Of a stretch of 64,000 bases of DNA, positions 34,412 to 43,108 are shown piece after piece. The notes under the pieces were generated by a model. The model was given only the letters and a program-made list of their open reading frames with translations, did no database searches and was not told the origin of the DNA. Where the stretch lies: positions 1 through 64,000 of the forward strand of contig NZ_PVZG01000007.1 of assembly GCF_003002065.1 (NCBI RefSeq), read 5' to 3'. The translations under genes and the position numbers were made by a program. Positions within the stretch are counted from its first letter, which is position 1. Each line of letters begins with the position of its first letter. The stretch is from Pseudosporangium ferrugineum (GTDB lineage Bacteria; Actinomycetota; Actinomycetes; Mycobacteriales; Micromonosporaceae).

Positions 34412-35503
34412 GTGTCCGGGGAGAAGACCGAACAGCCCACACCGCAGAAGCTCAAGAAGGCCAAGCAGGAGGGCCAGATCGGGCGCAGCCAGGACGTCGG
34501 CGCCTGGTTCGGCATGCTGGCCGCGAGCATCATGCTGCCGCGCACGATGGAGTCGGCGATGGACCACTCCCGCGAGCTGATGGCGAAGATCCCCGACGTC
34601 ATCGCCGATCCGGATCCGAACATCGCGCTGGGCATCCTCAAGGACGGCATGATGAGCGCCGGCTGGGCCGTGCTGCCGCTGGCGCTGACCATGATGGCGG
34701 TGGGCATCGCGGCGGCCGGCGCCCAGGGCGGCATCCGGGTCGCCACGAAGCTGTTCATCCCGAAGTTCAAGCGGCTCAACCCGCTGCCCGGCATCAAGCG
34801 GATGTTCGGCCCCCAGTCGCTCTGGGAGGGCACGAAGGCCCTGGTCAAGACGGCGGTCCTGGGCGGGGTGCTCTACCTGACGATGAAGGACATCGTGCCG
34901 CTGCTCATGACGGCCGGGCGCCTGCAGATCGGCTCGTTGCTCGGGGTCGTCAACGACGCCGCCCTCAACCTCATCCGGGCGGCCTCGGCGGCCGGCATCG
35001 TGATGGCCGCCGCGGACTACTTCGTCGTCCGCCGCCGCACCAACAAGCAGCTGCGGATGTCGAAGGAGGAGGTCAAGCAGGAACACAAGAACACCGAGGG
35101 CGACCCGCACGTCAAGGGCCACATCCGGGCCCGTCAGATGGCCATGGCGCGCAACCGGCAGATGGCCGACGTGCCGACCGCGGACGTGATCCTGGTCAAC
35201 CCGACCCACGTGGCGGTGGCGCTGCGCTACGACCCGGAGAAGGGCGCGCCGCGGGTGCTCGCCAAGGGCCAGGGCGCCATCGCGCAGAAGATCCGGGAGC
35301 TGGCGACCGAGCACCGCATCCCGATGGTGCAGGACGTGCCGCTGGCCCGGGCGCTGGAGAAGAGCGTGGACGTGGGGCAGGAGATCCCCGCCGAGTTCTA
35401 CGGGGCGGTCGCGAAGGTCCTGGCCTTCGTGATGAGCCTGAAGTCCCGTGGGTCTGCCGCGGGGGTGCATCGGAACCCGAACCCAATGCCCGCGGCAGCA
35501 TAG
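34412..35503 (+). CDS. flhB: Flagellar export specificity protein FlhB
   Basis: 363 residues from GTG. Start SGEKTEQPTPQKLKKAKQEGQI is typical; membrane part about 28-210 and cytoplasmic domain after that. Autocleavage motif NPTH at 263-266 (VNPTHVAVALRY). It switches export from hook to filament with FliK. 3 bases after fliR. Confidence 0.96.
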   Translation: MSGEKTEQPTPQKLKKAKQEGQIGRSQDVGAWFGMLAASIMLPRTMESAMDHSRELMAKIPDVIADPDPNIALGILKDGMMSAGWAVLPLALTMMAVGIAAAGAQGGIRVATKLFIPKFKRLNPLPGIKRMFGPQSLWEGTKALVKTAVLGGVLYLTMKDIVPLLMTAGRLQIGSLLGVVNDAALNLIRAASAAGIVMAAADYFVVRRRTNKQLRMSKEEVKQEHKNTEGDPHVKGHIRARQMAMARNRQMADVPTADVILVNPTHVAVALRYDPEKGAPRVLAKGQGAIAQKIRELATEHRIPMVQDVPLARALEKSVDVGQEIPAEFYGAVAKVLAFVMSLKSRGSAAGVHRNPNPMPAAA

Positions 35504-35572
35504 TCATAATCTGGGAGATTTCCTCACATCACGGCCGTTCCTGCGGCACCATCAGCAGGTGGAAGGGGGGCC

Positions 35573-37615
35573 GTGAAGAGCCGCAACCTCAGTAAGTTCG
35601 CCGTACCCGTCGGGGTCATCGGCATCATCGTCATGATGGTCGTGCCGCTGCCGACCTTCCTGCTCGACCTTCTGATCGCCACCAACATCACCGGCGCCCT
35701 GCTGATCCTGATGGTGTCGATGTTCGTGCAGAAGCCCCTCGACTTCTCGGTCTTCCCGGCCCTGCTCCTGGTCATGACGCTGTTCCGGCTGGCGCTCAAC
35801 ATCAGCGCCACCCGCCTGGTGCTCCGCGACGGCGACGCCGGCAAGGTCATCCACGCCTTCGGCGACTTCGTCGTCGGCGGTTCGCTGGTCATCGGCCTGG
35901 TCATCTTCCTGATCCTGATCATCGTGCAGATGGTCGTGGTGACCAAGGGCGCCGAGCGGGTCGCCGAGGTGGGCGCCCGGTTCACCCTCGACGCCATGCC
36001 GGGCAAGCAGATGGCGATCGACGCCGACCTCAACGCCGGCCTGATCGACGAGCACGAGGCGCGGCGCCGGCGGGCCGAGGTGGCCGCGGAGGCCGACTTC
36101 TACGGCGCGATGGACGGCGGCTCGAAGTTCGTCAAGGGCGACGCCATCGCCGCCATCATCATCACCGTCATCAACCTGGTCGGCGGGTTCACGGTCGGCA
36201 TCCTCCAGCACGGCCTCTCCCCCGCCGACGCGATGAACCAGTACAGCCTGCTGACGGTCGGCGACGGCCTGGTCTCGCAGATCCCCGCGCTGCTGCTGTC
36301 GGTGTCCACCGGTCTGATCACCACGCGCTCGGCCACCTCCGGCGACATGGGCAGCAGCGTCACGGCCCAGCTCGGGCAGAACAAGCTGGCGCTGCGGATC
36401 GCCGGCGGCGCGGCCCTCGGACTCTGCGTCATCCCCGGCCTGCCCAAGCTGCCGTTCCTGCTGATCGGCGCGATCACCCTGATCATCGCCCAGCGGCTGA
36501 AGGACCCGGAACCCGAGGCCGAGGCCGCGGCGGTGGCCGAGGTGGACCGGCCCTCGCCGGACTCGCCGGAACAGCTGCTCGGCGAGATGCGGGTCGACCC
36601 GCTGGAGCTGGCGCTCTCGCCCGACCTGGTGGACCTGGTCGACACGAACGGCGGGGACCTGCTCGACCGGGTCCGCGCCCTGCGCCGCAAGATGGCCCTG
36701 GAGCTGGGCATCATCATGCCGCCCGTACGGACCCGGGACGACCTGGACCTGCCGCTGTCGTCGTACGCGATCCGCATCTCCGGGGTCGACGCCGGTGCCG
36801 GCCAGGCGCCCCCCGGCACGGTGCTGGCCATCGGCGACGGCCTTCAGGCGCTCCCGGGCCGCGCGGGCGTGGAGCCGGTGTTCGGCCTCGCCGGCAAGTG
36901 GGTGCCGGCGGAACTGCACTACCAGGCCGAGCTCTCCGGCGCGACGGTGGTCGACCGGGCCTCGGTGATCATCACGCACCTGGCCGAGATCGTCCGCCAG
37001 AACGCCAGCCGGCTGCTCGGCCGCGAGGACGTCCGGTCGCTGACCGAGATGGTCAAGCGCACCCACCCGGTGGTGGTCGAGGAGCTGACCCCGACCCTGC
37101 TCAGCCTGGGCCAGATCCAGCGGGTGCTACAGGCGCTGCTGGACGAGGGCGTACCGATCCGCGACCTGGTCCGGATCTTCGAGTCGCTGTCGCTGCGCGC
37201 CAAGGTCTCGGTCGAGCACGACGGCCTCGTCGAGGCGGCCCGCGCCGCGCTGGGCCCGGCCATCGCCGCCCAGTACGCCGCCGACGGCCGGCTCACCGTC
37301 ATCACCCTCGAGCCGGTGCTCGAGCAGAGCCTGCTCGAGTCCCTGCGGCCCAGCGAGACGGGCGCCTTCATGGCGATCGACGGCCTGCGCGCCGAGGCGA
37401 TCGTCAGCGAGGCCGGGCGGCTCGTGGAGGCCGCCGAGCAGGCCGGCATCACGCCGGTCCTGGCCTGCTCCCCGCAGCTGCGGCTGCCGCTCATGCGTCT
37501 CCTGCGCGCCGGTTCACGCCGCGTGCAGGTGCTGTCCTACTCGGAAATCTCAGGTTCCACCGCACAGATTGAAACTATGGGGGTGGTGAACGGTGCCTAC
37601 GCGGGTGCTGCTTGA
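35573..37615 (+). CDS. flhA: Flagellar export gate protein FlhA
   Basis: 680 residues from a GTG with AAGGGGGG upstream. Eight membrane helices in the first 320 residues, FHIPEP-region motifs (NISATRLVLRDGDAGKVIHAFG), and the C-terminal ring domain ending in SYSEISGSTAQIETMGVV. FlhA forms the nonameric docking ring for chaperone-substrate complexes and conducts protons. It overlaps the flhF-like gene by 23 bases. The 69-base gap after flhB shows no promoter. Confidence 0.97.
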   Translation: MKSRNLSKFAVPVGVIGIIVMMVVPLPTFLLDLLIATNITGALLILMVSMFVQKPLDFSVFPALLLVMTLFRLALNISATRLVLRDGDAGKVIHAFGDFVVGGSLVIGLVIFLILIIVQMVVVTKGAERVAEVGARFTLDAMPGKQMAIDADLNAGLIDEHEARRRRAEVAAEADFYGAMDGGSKFVKGDAIAAIIITVINLVGGFTVGILQHGLSPADAMNQYSLLTVGDGLVSQIPALLLSVSTGLITTRSATSGDMGSSVTAQLGQNKLALRIAGGAALGLCVIPGLPKLPFLLIGAITLIIAQRLKDPEPEAEAAAVAEVDRPSPDSPEQLLGEMRVDPLELALSPDLVDLVDTNGGDLLDRVRALRRKMALELGIIMPPVRTRDDLDLPLSSYAIRISGVDAGAGQAPPGTVLAIGDGLQALPGRAGVEPVFGLAGKWVPAELHYQAELSGATVVDRASVIITHLAEIVRQNASRLLGREDVRSLTEMVKRTHPVVVEELTPTLLSLGQIQRVLQALLDEGVPIRDLVRIFESLSLRAKVSVEHDGLVEAARAALGPAIAAQYAADGRLTVITLEPVLEQSLLESLRPSETGAFMAIDGLRAEAIVSEAGRLVEAAEQAGITPVLACSPQLRLPLMRLLRAGSRRVQVLSYSEISGSTAQIETMGVVNGAYAGAA

Positions 37616-39158
37616 GGGTCCGGCCATCGAGCCGTTGCTGGCGCAGGTGCGCGACGAATACGGCTCCTCGGTGCGGATCATCTCGGCGGACAAGGTCCGG
37701 ACCGGGGGCTTCGGCGGGTTCTTCGCCAAGCAACATTACGAACTGTCGGTCGAGGTCCCGGACCCCGACGAGCGCACGGAGCCACCGCCGCGCCGGCCGG
37801 CACCGGCCGACGACGGGCCGCAGACGCTGGAGCAGCTGCTGGCCCAGGCCGAGTCGCGGGACCGGATCGCGCCCCCCGACGGGCCGCCGCGCGGCGACCG
37901 GGCGGCCGGGCGGGACGCCGGCATCGGCGACGCGGACGTCGCGGTGGGTGGGCGGGGGCTCGCCGGGCCGAGGGGTGGCGGCGGGAGCCTGGCCGACCCG
38001 GGTTCCGCCTTCGCCGAGCTGATGGCCAACCTGGACCGGGCGGAGGCGTACAACCGGCCGTCGCCCCGGCCTCCGGACACCCGGCCCGAGGAGCCCGAGA
38101 GCCCGGCCGTACGGCCGTTCCGCCCCGCGCAGGCCACCGGCTCACCGGTCAACGGCGGGTCCGCGGGCACGGTACGGCCGCTGCCGCCCGTACCGTCGCT
38201 GGCGGAGCTGATGGGCGGTCTCGGGGTGAACGACGCCCCGGTCTTCCCGCCGAACGCGGCGGCGAACCGGGCCGCGCAGAACCCGGCGCCACCCCGCACC
38301 CCGGCCGCCGCGTACGGCCTGGCGCCGACCTCTCCGGCGCCCGCGGCGATGTCGCTGGCCGAGTCGCTCGGCGGCCTCGGGCTGGACCTCCCGCACCCGT
38401 CGTCGATGCCCGGCGCCACGGCGCACGTGACCACGGCGACGCCGCACCCGATCCGGCCGCACCACTACGACACCGTGCAGCAGAACCTGTTGCGGGTCGG
38501 CATGCCGGAGGAGATGGTCGCGCAGATCGTCGGCGGTGACACGTACGCGGGTGTGCTCAGCGTGCTGGCCTCGCGCCCGTCGGCGCCGGCCGTCCCGGAC
38601 GCGCCCGGCGAGATCCTGGTGCTGGCCGGCGACCTCGACCACGCCCTCCCGATCGGCCGGCAGCTGTGCGACCTGGCCGGCCTGGACCAGGCGCATCTGC
38701 TGCTCGGCGGCCCGACCGCGGCCGGCACCGGGTTGCACTCGTCGCGGGTGCTCGGCGACCCGCCCGCCGCGGCGGCCAAGGCCGACCGGTTGCAGAGTGC
38801 CGACCACGCCTGGATCGTGGTGGTCGACGCGGGGGTCGGGCGGACGGATCCGCTGCGGATCAACGACATGTGCGAGGCCCTCGGCGCCACGGCGATGTGG
38901 GCGGTCGTCGACGCCACCCGCAAGACCCGGGACTCCGCCAAGCACCTGCGGGCGCTCGGCGACGTCGAGGCGCTGGTGGTGCACAACGTGGACCTCACCT
39001 CGGACCCGGCCACCGTGCTCGGCCTGGACCTGCCGATCTTCTCGCTGGACGGCAAGCCCGCCACGCCGCACTCCTGGGCGGCCCTGCTCTGTGCCCGGAT
39101 CGCCGCCGACGTCGTGCCGATGGCCGCCCTCCCCCGCCGGCCGGCCCGCCGGGGCTGA
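37593..39158 (+). CDS. FlhF-like protein with degenerate GTPase domain
   Basis: 521 residues from a GTG inside flhA. The first 55 residues match the FlhF start (AIEPLLAQVRDEYGSSVRII, then GFGGFFAKQHYELSVEV). About 60-285 is Pro/Ala-rich and probably disordered. From about 290 the order of elements follows the FlhF NG domain (HYDTVQQNLLRVGMPEEMVAQIV, then ILVLAGDLDHALPIGRQLCDLAG). However, the P-loop GPTGVGKTT is replaced by AGDLDHALP, and the DTAG and TKLD motifs by DAGVG and HNVDL. It should not bind GTP in the normal way. No flhG partner is in the window. Confidence 0.75.
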   Translation: MPTRVLLEGPAIEPLLAQVRDEYGSSVRIISADKVRTGGFGGFFAKQHYELSVEVPDPDERTEPPPRRPAPADDGPQTLEQLLAQAESRDRIAPPDGPPRGDRAAGRDAGIGDADVAVGGRGLAGPRGGGGSLADPGSAFAELMANLDRAEAYNRPSPRPPDTRPEEPESPAVRPFRPAQATGSPVNGGSAGTVRPLPPVPSLAELMGGLGVNDAPVFPPNAAANRAAQNPAPPRTPAAAYGLAPTSPAPAAMSLAESLGGLGLDLPHPSSMPGATAHVTTATPHPIRPHHYDTVQQNLLRVGMPEEMVAQIVGGDTYAGVLSVLASRPSAPAVPDAPGEILVLAGDLDHALPIGRQLCDLAGLDQAHLLLGGPTAAGTGLHSSRVLGDPPAAAAKADRLQSADHAWIVVVDAGVGRTDPLRINDMCEALGATAMWAVVDATRKTRDSAKHLRALGDVEALVVHNVDLTSDPATVLGLDLPIFSLDGKPATPHSWAALLCARIAADVVPMAALPRRPARRG

Positions 39159-39161
39159 TCC

Positions 39162-39407
39162 GTGATCCGGCCCTCCGTCCTGCTGTTCGCGCTGCTGATG
39201 AGCGCGCCGGCGCTGTATCGCTACGTGCTCGACGAGATCGACATCGCCGAGGTGCTGATCCGGTTCCTCATCGCCGTGCCGATCGCCGCGATCCTGCTCG
39301 CCGGGCTGCGGTTCATCACGTCGGGGTACGGCCGGACGGAGGAGCCGGGCACCCCGGTCACGCCGACCCCGGACACGGGCCGGGAGACGGACCCCGACAC
39401 GCCTTGA
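39162..39407 (+). CDS. Small two-helix membrane protein of unknown function
   Basis: 81 residues from GTG, 3 bases after the flhF-like gene. A first hydrophobic segment spans about 4-19 and a second about 32-50 (LIRFLIAVPIAAILLAGLRF). The tail is Pro/Thr/Asp-rich. It is not FliQ: the FliQ pattern and length do not fit. Last gene of the fliM unit. Confidence 0.6.
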   Translation: MIRPSVLLFALLMSAPALYRYVLDEIDIAEVLIRFLIAVPIAAILLAGLRFITSGYGRTEEPGTPVTPTPDTGRETDPDTP

Positions 39408-39414
39408 TACTTCG

Positions 39415-39473
39415 TTAACATTTGACCGTTTTGCCACTATATTACCTCCGGTGAGCGACTGCCCACCGGAGGT
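39415..39473 (+). promoter_or_regulatory. Sigma-70-type promoter with overlapping inverted repeat, upstream of the sulfotransferase
   Basis: TTAACA (39415-39420), 17 bases, TATATT (39438-39443): 5/6 matches at each hexamer, in an unusually AT-rich patch. A perfect inverted repeat ACCTCCGGTG / CACCGGAGGT (39444-39453 and 39464-39473) begins right after the -10, spans the expected start (about 39450) and has the Shine-Dalgarno in its right arm. Because the left arm is mostly untranscribed, it fits a repressor operator better than an RNA hairpin. Confidence 0.65.
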
Positions 39474-39478
39474 GAACG

Positions 39479-40501
39479 GTGCCCACTGACCGTCCGATCA
39501 TCGTCGTCGGCTGCCCCCGATCGGGCACGACGATGCTGCAACTCATGCTGCACGCCCATGCGCGCATCGCGATTCCGCCGGAGACGAGGTTCGTGCTGGC
39601 GGCGTACCGGGAACGTCGCGAGTTCGGCGACCTCGCGGTGGCCGCCAACCGGCGCGCGCTGGCCCGTCGCATCGTGGACCGGCGCGAGACCCGCTTCTGC
39701 GACCTCGGCCTCGACCCCGAGGAGACGGTCGAGGCGATCGTGGCCGCGGACGGCACACTCGGGTCCGTGCTCGGCACGGTCTTCCGGCTGTACGCGGCCC
39801 GCTTCGGCAAACCCCGCTGGGGCGACAAGCGGCCGGCGTACCTGCACAACGTGGATCTGCTGCTGAGGCTGTTCCCGGACGCGCAGTTCATCAACATCGT
39901 CCGCGACGGGCGGGACTGCGTGGCGTCGCTGAAGGAGATGTCCTGGCACCGCAAGGACATCTACGCGACCGTGGCCGCGTGGGCCCGTGCCGTCGACGAC
40001 GCCCGGCGTGCGGCCCGGCGCCTCGGCGATTCCCAGTGGTACGAGCTGCGCTACGAGGACCTGGTCGCGGATCCGCAGGGGCGGCTCGCGGAGCTGTGCG
40101 CGTACCTGGGCGAGGAGTACCAGCCGGCCATGGCGGAGCCGTCGGCGGTCGCGCGGGTGGCGGTGCCGTCGTTCAAGACCTGGCATGCGCGTACGCACAC
40201 CCCCGTCACGACCCAGCGCGTGCAGAGCTGGCAGACGCGGCTGACCGCCGAGGAGATCGCGCTCTGCGAGGCCGCCCTGGGCAGCCGGCTGGTGGCCAAC
40301 GGGTACGAGCTGTCCGGCGCGGTCCGCCCGGCCGCCGCCGAGCTGCTCCGCTACGGATGGTCGGCGGCGCCGCAGCGGTTCATCCCCGCGCGCCGGGGCC
40401 TGAGCCGGGCGGCCGACCGGGTGCTGCGCCGCCCGGACGTCGCCCACCGGCCCGTGGTGAGTCAGCGGACGCCCTCGGAGGCCGACGCCGGCCAGGCCTG
40501 A
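39479..40501 (+). CDS. PAPS-dependent sulfotransferase
   Basis: 340 residues from a GTG with GGAGGT upstream. 5'-phosphosulfate loop CPRSGTTMLQLML at about 12-24, and 3'-phosphate motif FINIVRDGRDCVASL at about 138-152. C-terminal part is basic. It should move sulfate from PAPS to a hydroxyl or amine of an unknown acceptor. It has its own vegetative-type promoter and lies between the flagellar and che clusters. Sulfation of a surface glycan or of flagellin is a guess from position. Confidence 0.88.
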   Translation: MPTDRPIIVVGCPRSGTTMLQLMLHAHARIAIPPETRFVLAAYRERREFGDLAVAANRRALARRIVDRRETRFCDLGLDPEETVEAIVAADGTLGSVLGTVFRLYAARFGKPRWGDKRPAYLHNVDLLLRLFPDAQFINIVRDGRDCVASLKEMSWHRKDIYATVAAWARAVDDARRAARRLGDSQWYELRYEDLVADPQGRLAELCAYLGEEYQPAMAEPSAVARVAVPSFKTWHARTHTPVTTQRVQSWQTRLTAEEIALCEAALGSRLVANGYELSGAVRPAAAELLRYGWSAAPQRFIPARRGLSRAADRVLRRPDVAHRPVVSQRTPSEADAGQA

Positions 40502-40507
40502 AGCCGC

Positions 40508-40530
40508 GCCCCCGCACGGCGTGCGGGGGC
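40508..40530. terminator. Two-way terminator between sulfotransferase and che operon
   Basis: Perfect 10-base-pair stem (40508-40517 with 40521-40530), loop GGC, 6 bases after the sulfotransferase stop and 11 bases after the minus-strand stop at 40542. It can serve both convergent genes. Confidence 0.7.
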
Positions 40531-40541
40531 GGGCCCCACGG

Positions 40542-41024
40542 TCAGACGAGGGACAGCGAGAACTTCCCCTTGCCGTAGCGGGCGACCTCGATGGAGAGGT
40601 CGAGCCGCTTGCCCAGGGCGAGGAACTGCGCCCGGGCGTCGTTGGGCAGCTCCATGCCCGGGTAGATCACCTGGTAGAGCTTGACGTGCGGGGCGCCTTC
40701 CCGGTTGAGCAGGCTGGTGAAGACGTTGCACAGCTCGAAGACGTTCTCCGCCAGGTTGGGGAAGAGCTTCTTCTCCTCGATGCTGTCCTCCGCCGCCCCC
40801 GCGGGCAGCAGGCCGAGCGCCGCGCCCGCGTTGGCCGCGAGGCTCAGCGTCATGCCGAGCACCGCGTAGAGGCGTGAGGTGTCGGTGTAGATGGCCATCA
40901 GGCCGGTGGGCAGATCCTCGGCGGTCATGGGATCGCCGGGAGAGACGTTCACGTCCCGGCCGAGGAGGTCCTCGAAGAGGTTACGGACGGCAAGCGGGGC
41001 GGGAACGACCGAGGTGTCTGACAT
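40542..41024 (-). CDS. Uncharacterised che-operon protein, possibly CheC/CheX-related
   Basis: 160 residues from the ATG at 41022-41024 (GGGATGA upstream). I do not recognise it with confidence. It alternates strands and helices, and the helix NLAENVFELCNVFTSLLN resembles the active helix of CheC/CheX phosphatases only loosely (E and N three residues apart are present). It is the last gene of the che operon, 7 bases after cheY. A CheY-P phosphatase or CheY-binding role is possible. Confidence 0.6.
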   Translation of the reverse strand: MSDTSVVPAPLAVRNLFEDLLGRDVNVSPGDPMTAEDLPTGLMAIYTDTSRLYAVLGMTLSLAANAGAALGLLPAGAAEDSIEEKKLFPNLAENVFELCNVFTSLLNREGAPHVKLYQVIYPGMELPNDARAQFLALGKRLDLSIEVARYGKGKFSLSLV

Positions 41025-41031
41025 GGCTATA

Positions 41032-41394
41032 TCATCCCAAAATAGGAGAGAAGACCTCATCGAATTGCTCAGCAGTGAAGGGCTTCACGATGAAGAACGC
41101 GGAGCCGGCGCTCTCCGCGGCGGTCTTCATCTCCTCGGTGCACTCGGACGTCACGAAGCCGAACTTGACGTCGTTCCCGGCCGCCCGCAGCTTGCGCAGC
41201 ACGTCGATCCCGGTCAGCTCCGGCATGTTCCAGTCCGAGATGATCAGGTCCGGCTTCTCCGCCTCGGCCTTCTCCACGGCCTCCGCGCCGTCGGCTGCCT
41301 CGACCAGGTCGTGACCCTCGAAGCCGGCCTGCCGCAGGGTGCGGGTCACGATCTGGCGCATGACCCGGCTGTCGTCCGCGATGAGGATCTTCAT
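41032..41394 (-). CDS. cheY: Chemotaxis response regulator CheY (first copy)
   Basis: 120 residues. Receiver with acidic pair in IADDSRVMRQIV, phospho-Asp in IISDWNMPELTG, Thr/Ser in FVTSECTEE, and Lys in FIVKPFTAEQF. Single domain, motor-binding type. ATGA overlap with cheX. Confidence 0.92.
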   Translation of the reverse strand: MKILIADDSRVMRQIVTRTLRQAGFEGHDLVEAADGAEAVEKAEAEKPDLIISDWNMPELTGIDVLRKLRAAGNDVKFGFVTSECTEEMKTAAESAGSAFFIVKPFTAEQFDEVFSPILG

Positions 41395-41873
41395 GCCGTC
41401 GCCTCCTGCTGCTTCACGCTCTGCCACATGGAGATGGAGACCGGCTCGGCGTCCCAGAGGCCGTAGAGGCCGCTGATCCGCTCGGCCGCCGGGTAGTACG
41501 AGGCGGTGTCGGGTGCCAGCACCACGGTCGGCAGGGACAGGAAGCAGCCCGCCGGGAGCATCGCCTTGACGTTGCCGCCGACGATGTTGGCGAGCTCGCC
41601 CAGCACGTCGGAGATGTCCTCCTGGCTGACCTCGTCCTCCTCCATCGCCAGGAAGGCGGCGGCGGACCTCCGCGCGGCCTTCAGCGAGCAGGCGTAGACG
41701 AGGTGCCCGTGCCACGAGCCGGTGATCGACACCGTCGAGTGCACCTCGGTCGCCTGCCCGTCGTCGCCCGTCACCAACAGCGGGCTGACGCCTTCCGGAT
41801 CCAGGTACGAGACCCAGACCTGTTCCACCATCTCGGCGAGGTCACCCTCGCTCACCACGGTCTCGACGCTCAT
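41391..41873 (-). CDS. cheX: CheX-like CheY-P phosphatase
   Basis: 160 residues. Family helix VLGELANIVGGNVKAMLP carries the Glu and Asn of CheC/CheX/FliY phosphatases, followed by the beta strand with PTVV. It removes phosphate from CheY-P, ending a signal. It is sandwiched between two cheY genes, overlapping both by ATGA, which suggests all three are made together. Confidence 0.85.
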   Translation of the reverse strand: MSVETVVSEGDLAEMVEQVWVSYLDPEGVSPLLVTGDDGQATEVHSTVSITGSWHGHLVYACSLKAARRSAAAFLAMEEDEVSQEDISDVLGELANIVGGNVKAMLPAGCFLSLPTVVLAPDTASYYPAAERISGLYGLWDAEPVSISMWQSVKQQEATA

Positions 41874-42256
41874 GAGTTCGCTCCGGTCGGTACCAGGCCC
41901 AGCAGGGCCAACTTTTCGATCATCGCGCCCTCGGTGAAGGGCTTGATCACGTATTCGTGGGCGCCCGCGGCGAGTGCCCGGACGATCTGGCTCTGTTCGC
42001 TCTCGGTCGTGACCATGACCAGCGTCATCTCCCGCAGCCGCGGCTCGGCGCGCACCTTGGTCACGAACTCGAGCCCGTTCATGTTCGGCATGTTCCAGTC
42101 GATGAGTGCCAGTTCCGGCACCTCGGTCATCGTGGCGAGCAGGTCCAGCGCCTCCTGGCCGTCACCCGCCTCGATCGCCTCGAAGTTCAGCTTCGCGACG
42201 ATGCGCTTGAGAATCATGCGCATCGCGCGAGAGTCGTCGATCACCATGGCCCGCAC
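41870..42256 (-). CDS. cheY: Chemotaxis response regulator CheY (second copy)
   Basis: 128 residues from a GTG (GGGGTGA before it). VIDDSRAMRMILKRIV, ALIDWNMPNMNGLEFV with the phospho-Asp, VTTESEQ, and VIKPFTEGAM. About 35% like the first copy by eye. Two CheYs could divide roles (motor switch versus phosphate sink). Confidence 0.92.
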   Translation of the reverse strand: MRAMVIDDSRAMRMILKRIVAKLNFEAIEAGDGQEALDLLATMTEVPELALIDWNMPNMNGLEFVTKVRAEPRLREMTLVMVTTESEQSQIVRALAAGAHEYVIKPFTEGAMIEKLALLGLVPTGANS

Positions 42257-42262
42257 CGCAAC

Positions 42263-43108
42263 TCACCCCTTCCTGACGGCGCCGGCCGGCACCGCGCTTC
42301 GTACCCGGTAGGCAGAGGTCCGGCCGGCCGCCACCCGTTCGTAGTTGTCGTCGATGCCGATGGTCGTCTCGGCGGCACCGAGGAAGAGCCAGCCGTCCGG
42401 CCGCAGCAGCCGGGCGACGTTACGCAGCACCGATTTCTTGGTCGCGACGTCGAAGTAGATCAGCACGTTGCGCAGGAAGATCACGTCGAACGGCGGGATC
42501 GCCGGCAGCGGCGCCGTCAGGTTCATGTGCTTGAACGACACGTTGCGCCGCAGGTGCGGGGCGATCCGCCAGTGCGCACCGACCCGCTCGAAGTACTGCA
42601 CCAGCTGGGTGGCCGGCAGGCCGCGGTTGACCTCGACCTGGCTGTACTCCGCCGCCTCGGCGCGCTTGATCATCTCGGTGGAGATGTCGCTGCCCATGAT
42701 CTCGTACCCCCACCCGGTGGGCAGCGCCTCCTGGAGCGTGATCGCCAGGCTGTACGCCTCCTGCCCGCTCGAGCTCGCCGCGGACCACAGCCGCAGCCTG
42801 CGCTGCGAGGCGCGGTTCTTGACCAGGTCGGGCAGCACGACGTCGGTCAGCGCCGTGAACGGCTCCCGGTCGCGGAACCACGAGGTCTCGTTGGTGGTCA
42901 GCGCGTCGATGATCCGGCGCTGGTCCGCCGGGTTCGGCTTGCGCTGCAGATTCGCCAGGAACTCCGCCACGCTGCCCGCGCCGACCTGCCGGGCCACCGG
43001 GATCAGCCGGGCCTCGACCAGGTACTCCTTGCCGGGGGCGAGCACGATCGCCGCCTCTCGCCGGACCAGCGTGGAGACGAACGCGAAGTCCGACTGGGAC
43101 AGGCTCAT
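42263..43108 (-). CDS. cheR: Chemotaxis methyltransferase CheR
   Basis: 281 residues from the ATG at 43106-43108, which overlaps the cheB stop (ATGA); the longer open frame above is cheB in another frame. N-domain LSQSDFAFVSTLV, SAM-domain motifs TTNETSWFRD, LRLWSAASSSGQEAYSLAI and FDVIFLRNVLIYF. It methylates receptor Glu residues for adaptation. Confidence 0.95.
   Translation of the reverse strand: MSLSQSDFAFVSTLVRREAAIVLAPGKEYLVEARLIPVARQVGAGSVAEFLANLQRKPNPADQRRIIDALTTNETSWFRDREPFTALTDVVLPDLVKNRASQRRLRLWSAASSSGQEAYSLAITLQEALPTGWGYEIMGSDISTEMIKRAEAAEYSQVEVNRGLPATQLVQYFERVGAHWRIAPHLRRNVSFKHMNLTAPLPAIPPFDVIFLRNVLIYFDVATKKSVLRNVARLLRPDGWLFLGAAETTIGIDDNYERVAAGRTSAYRVRSAVPAGAVRKG

Noticed and set aside
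39162..39407. Small membrane protein as the missing FliQ
   Set aside because: Segment lengths, the Pro/Thr/Asp tail and absence of FliQ sequence features do not fit. It is also outside the fliP-fliR position.
39444..39473. RNA hairpin hiding the sulfotransferase ribosome site
   Set aside because: The left arm begins right after the -10 box, so most of it should not be transcribed. An operator fits better.
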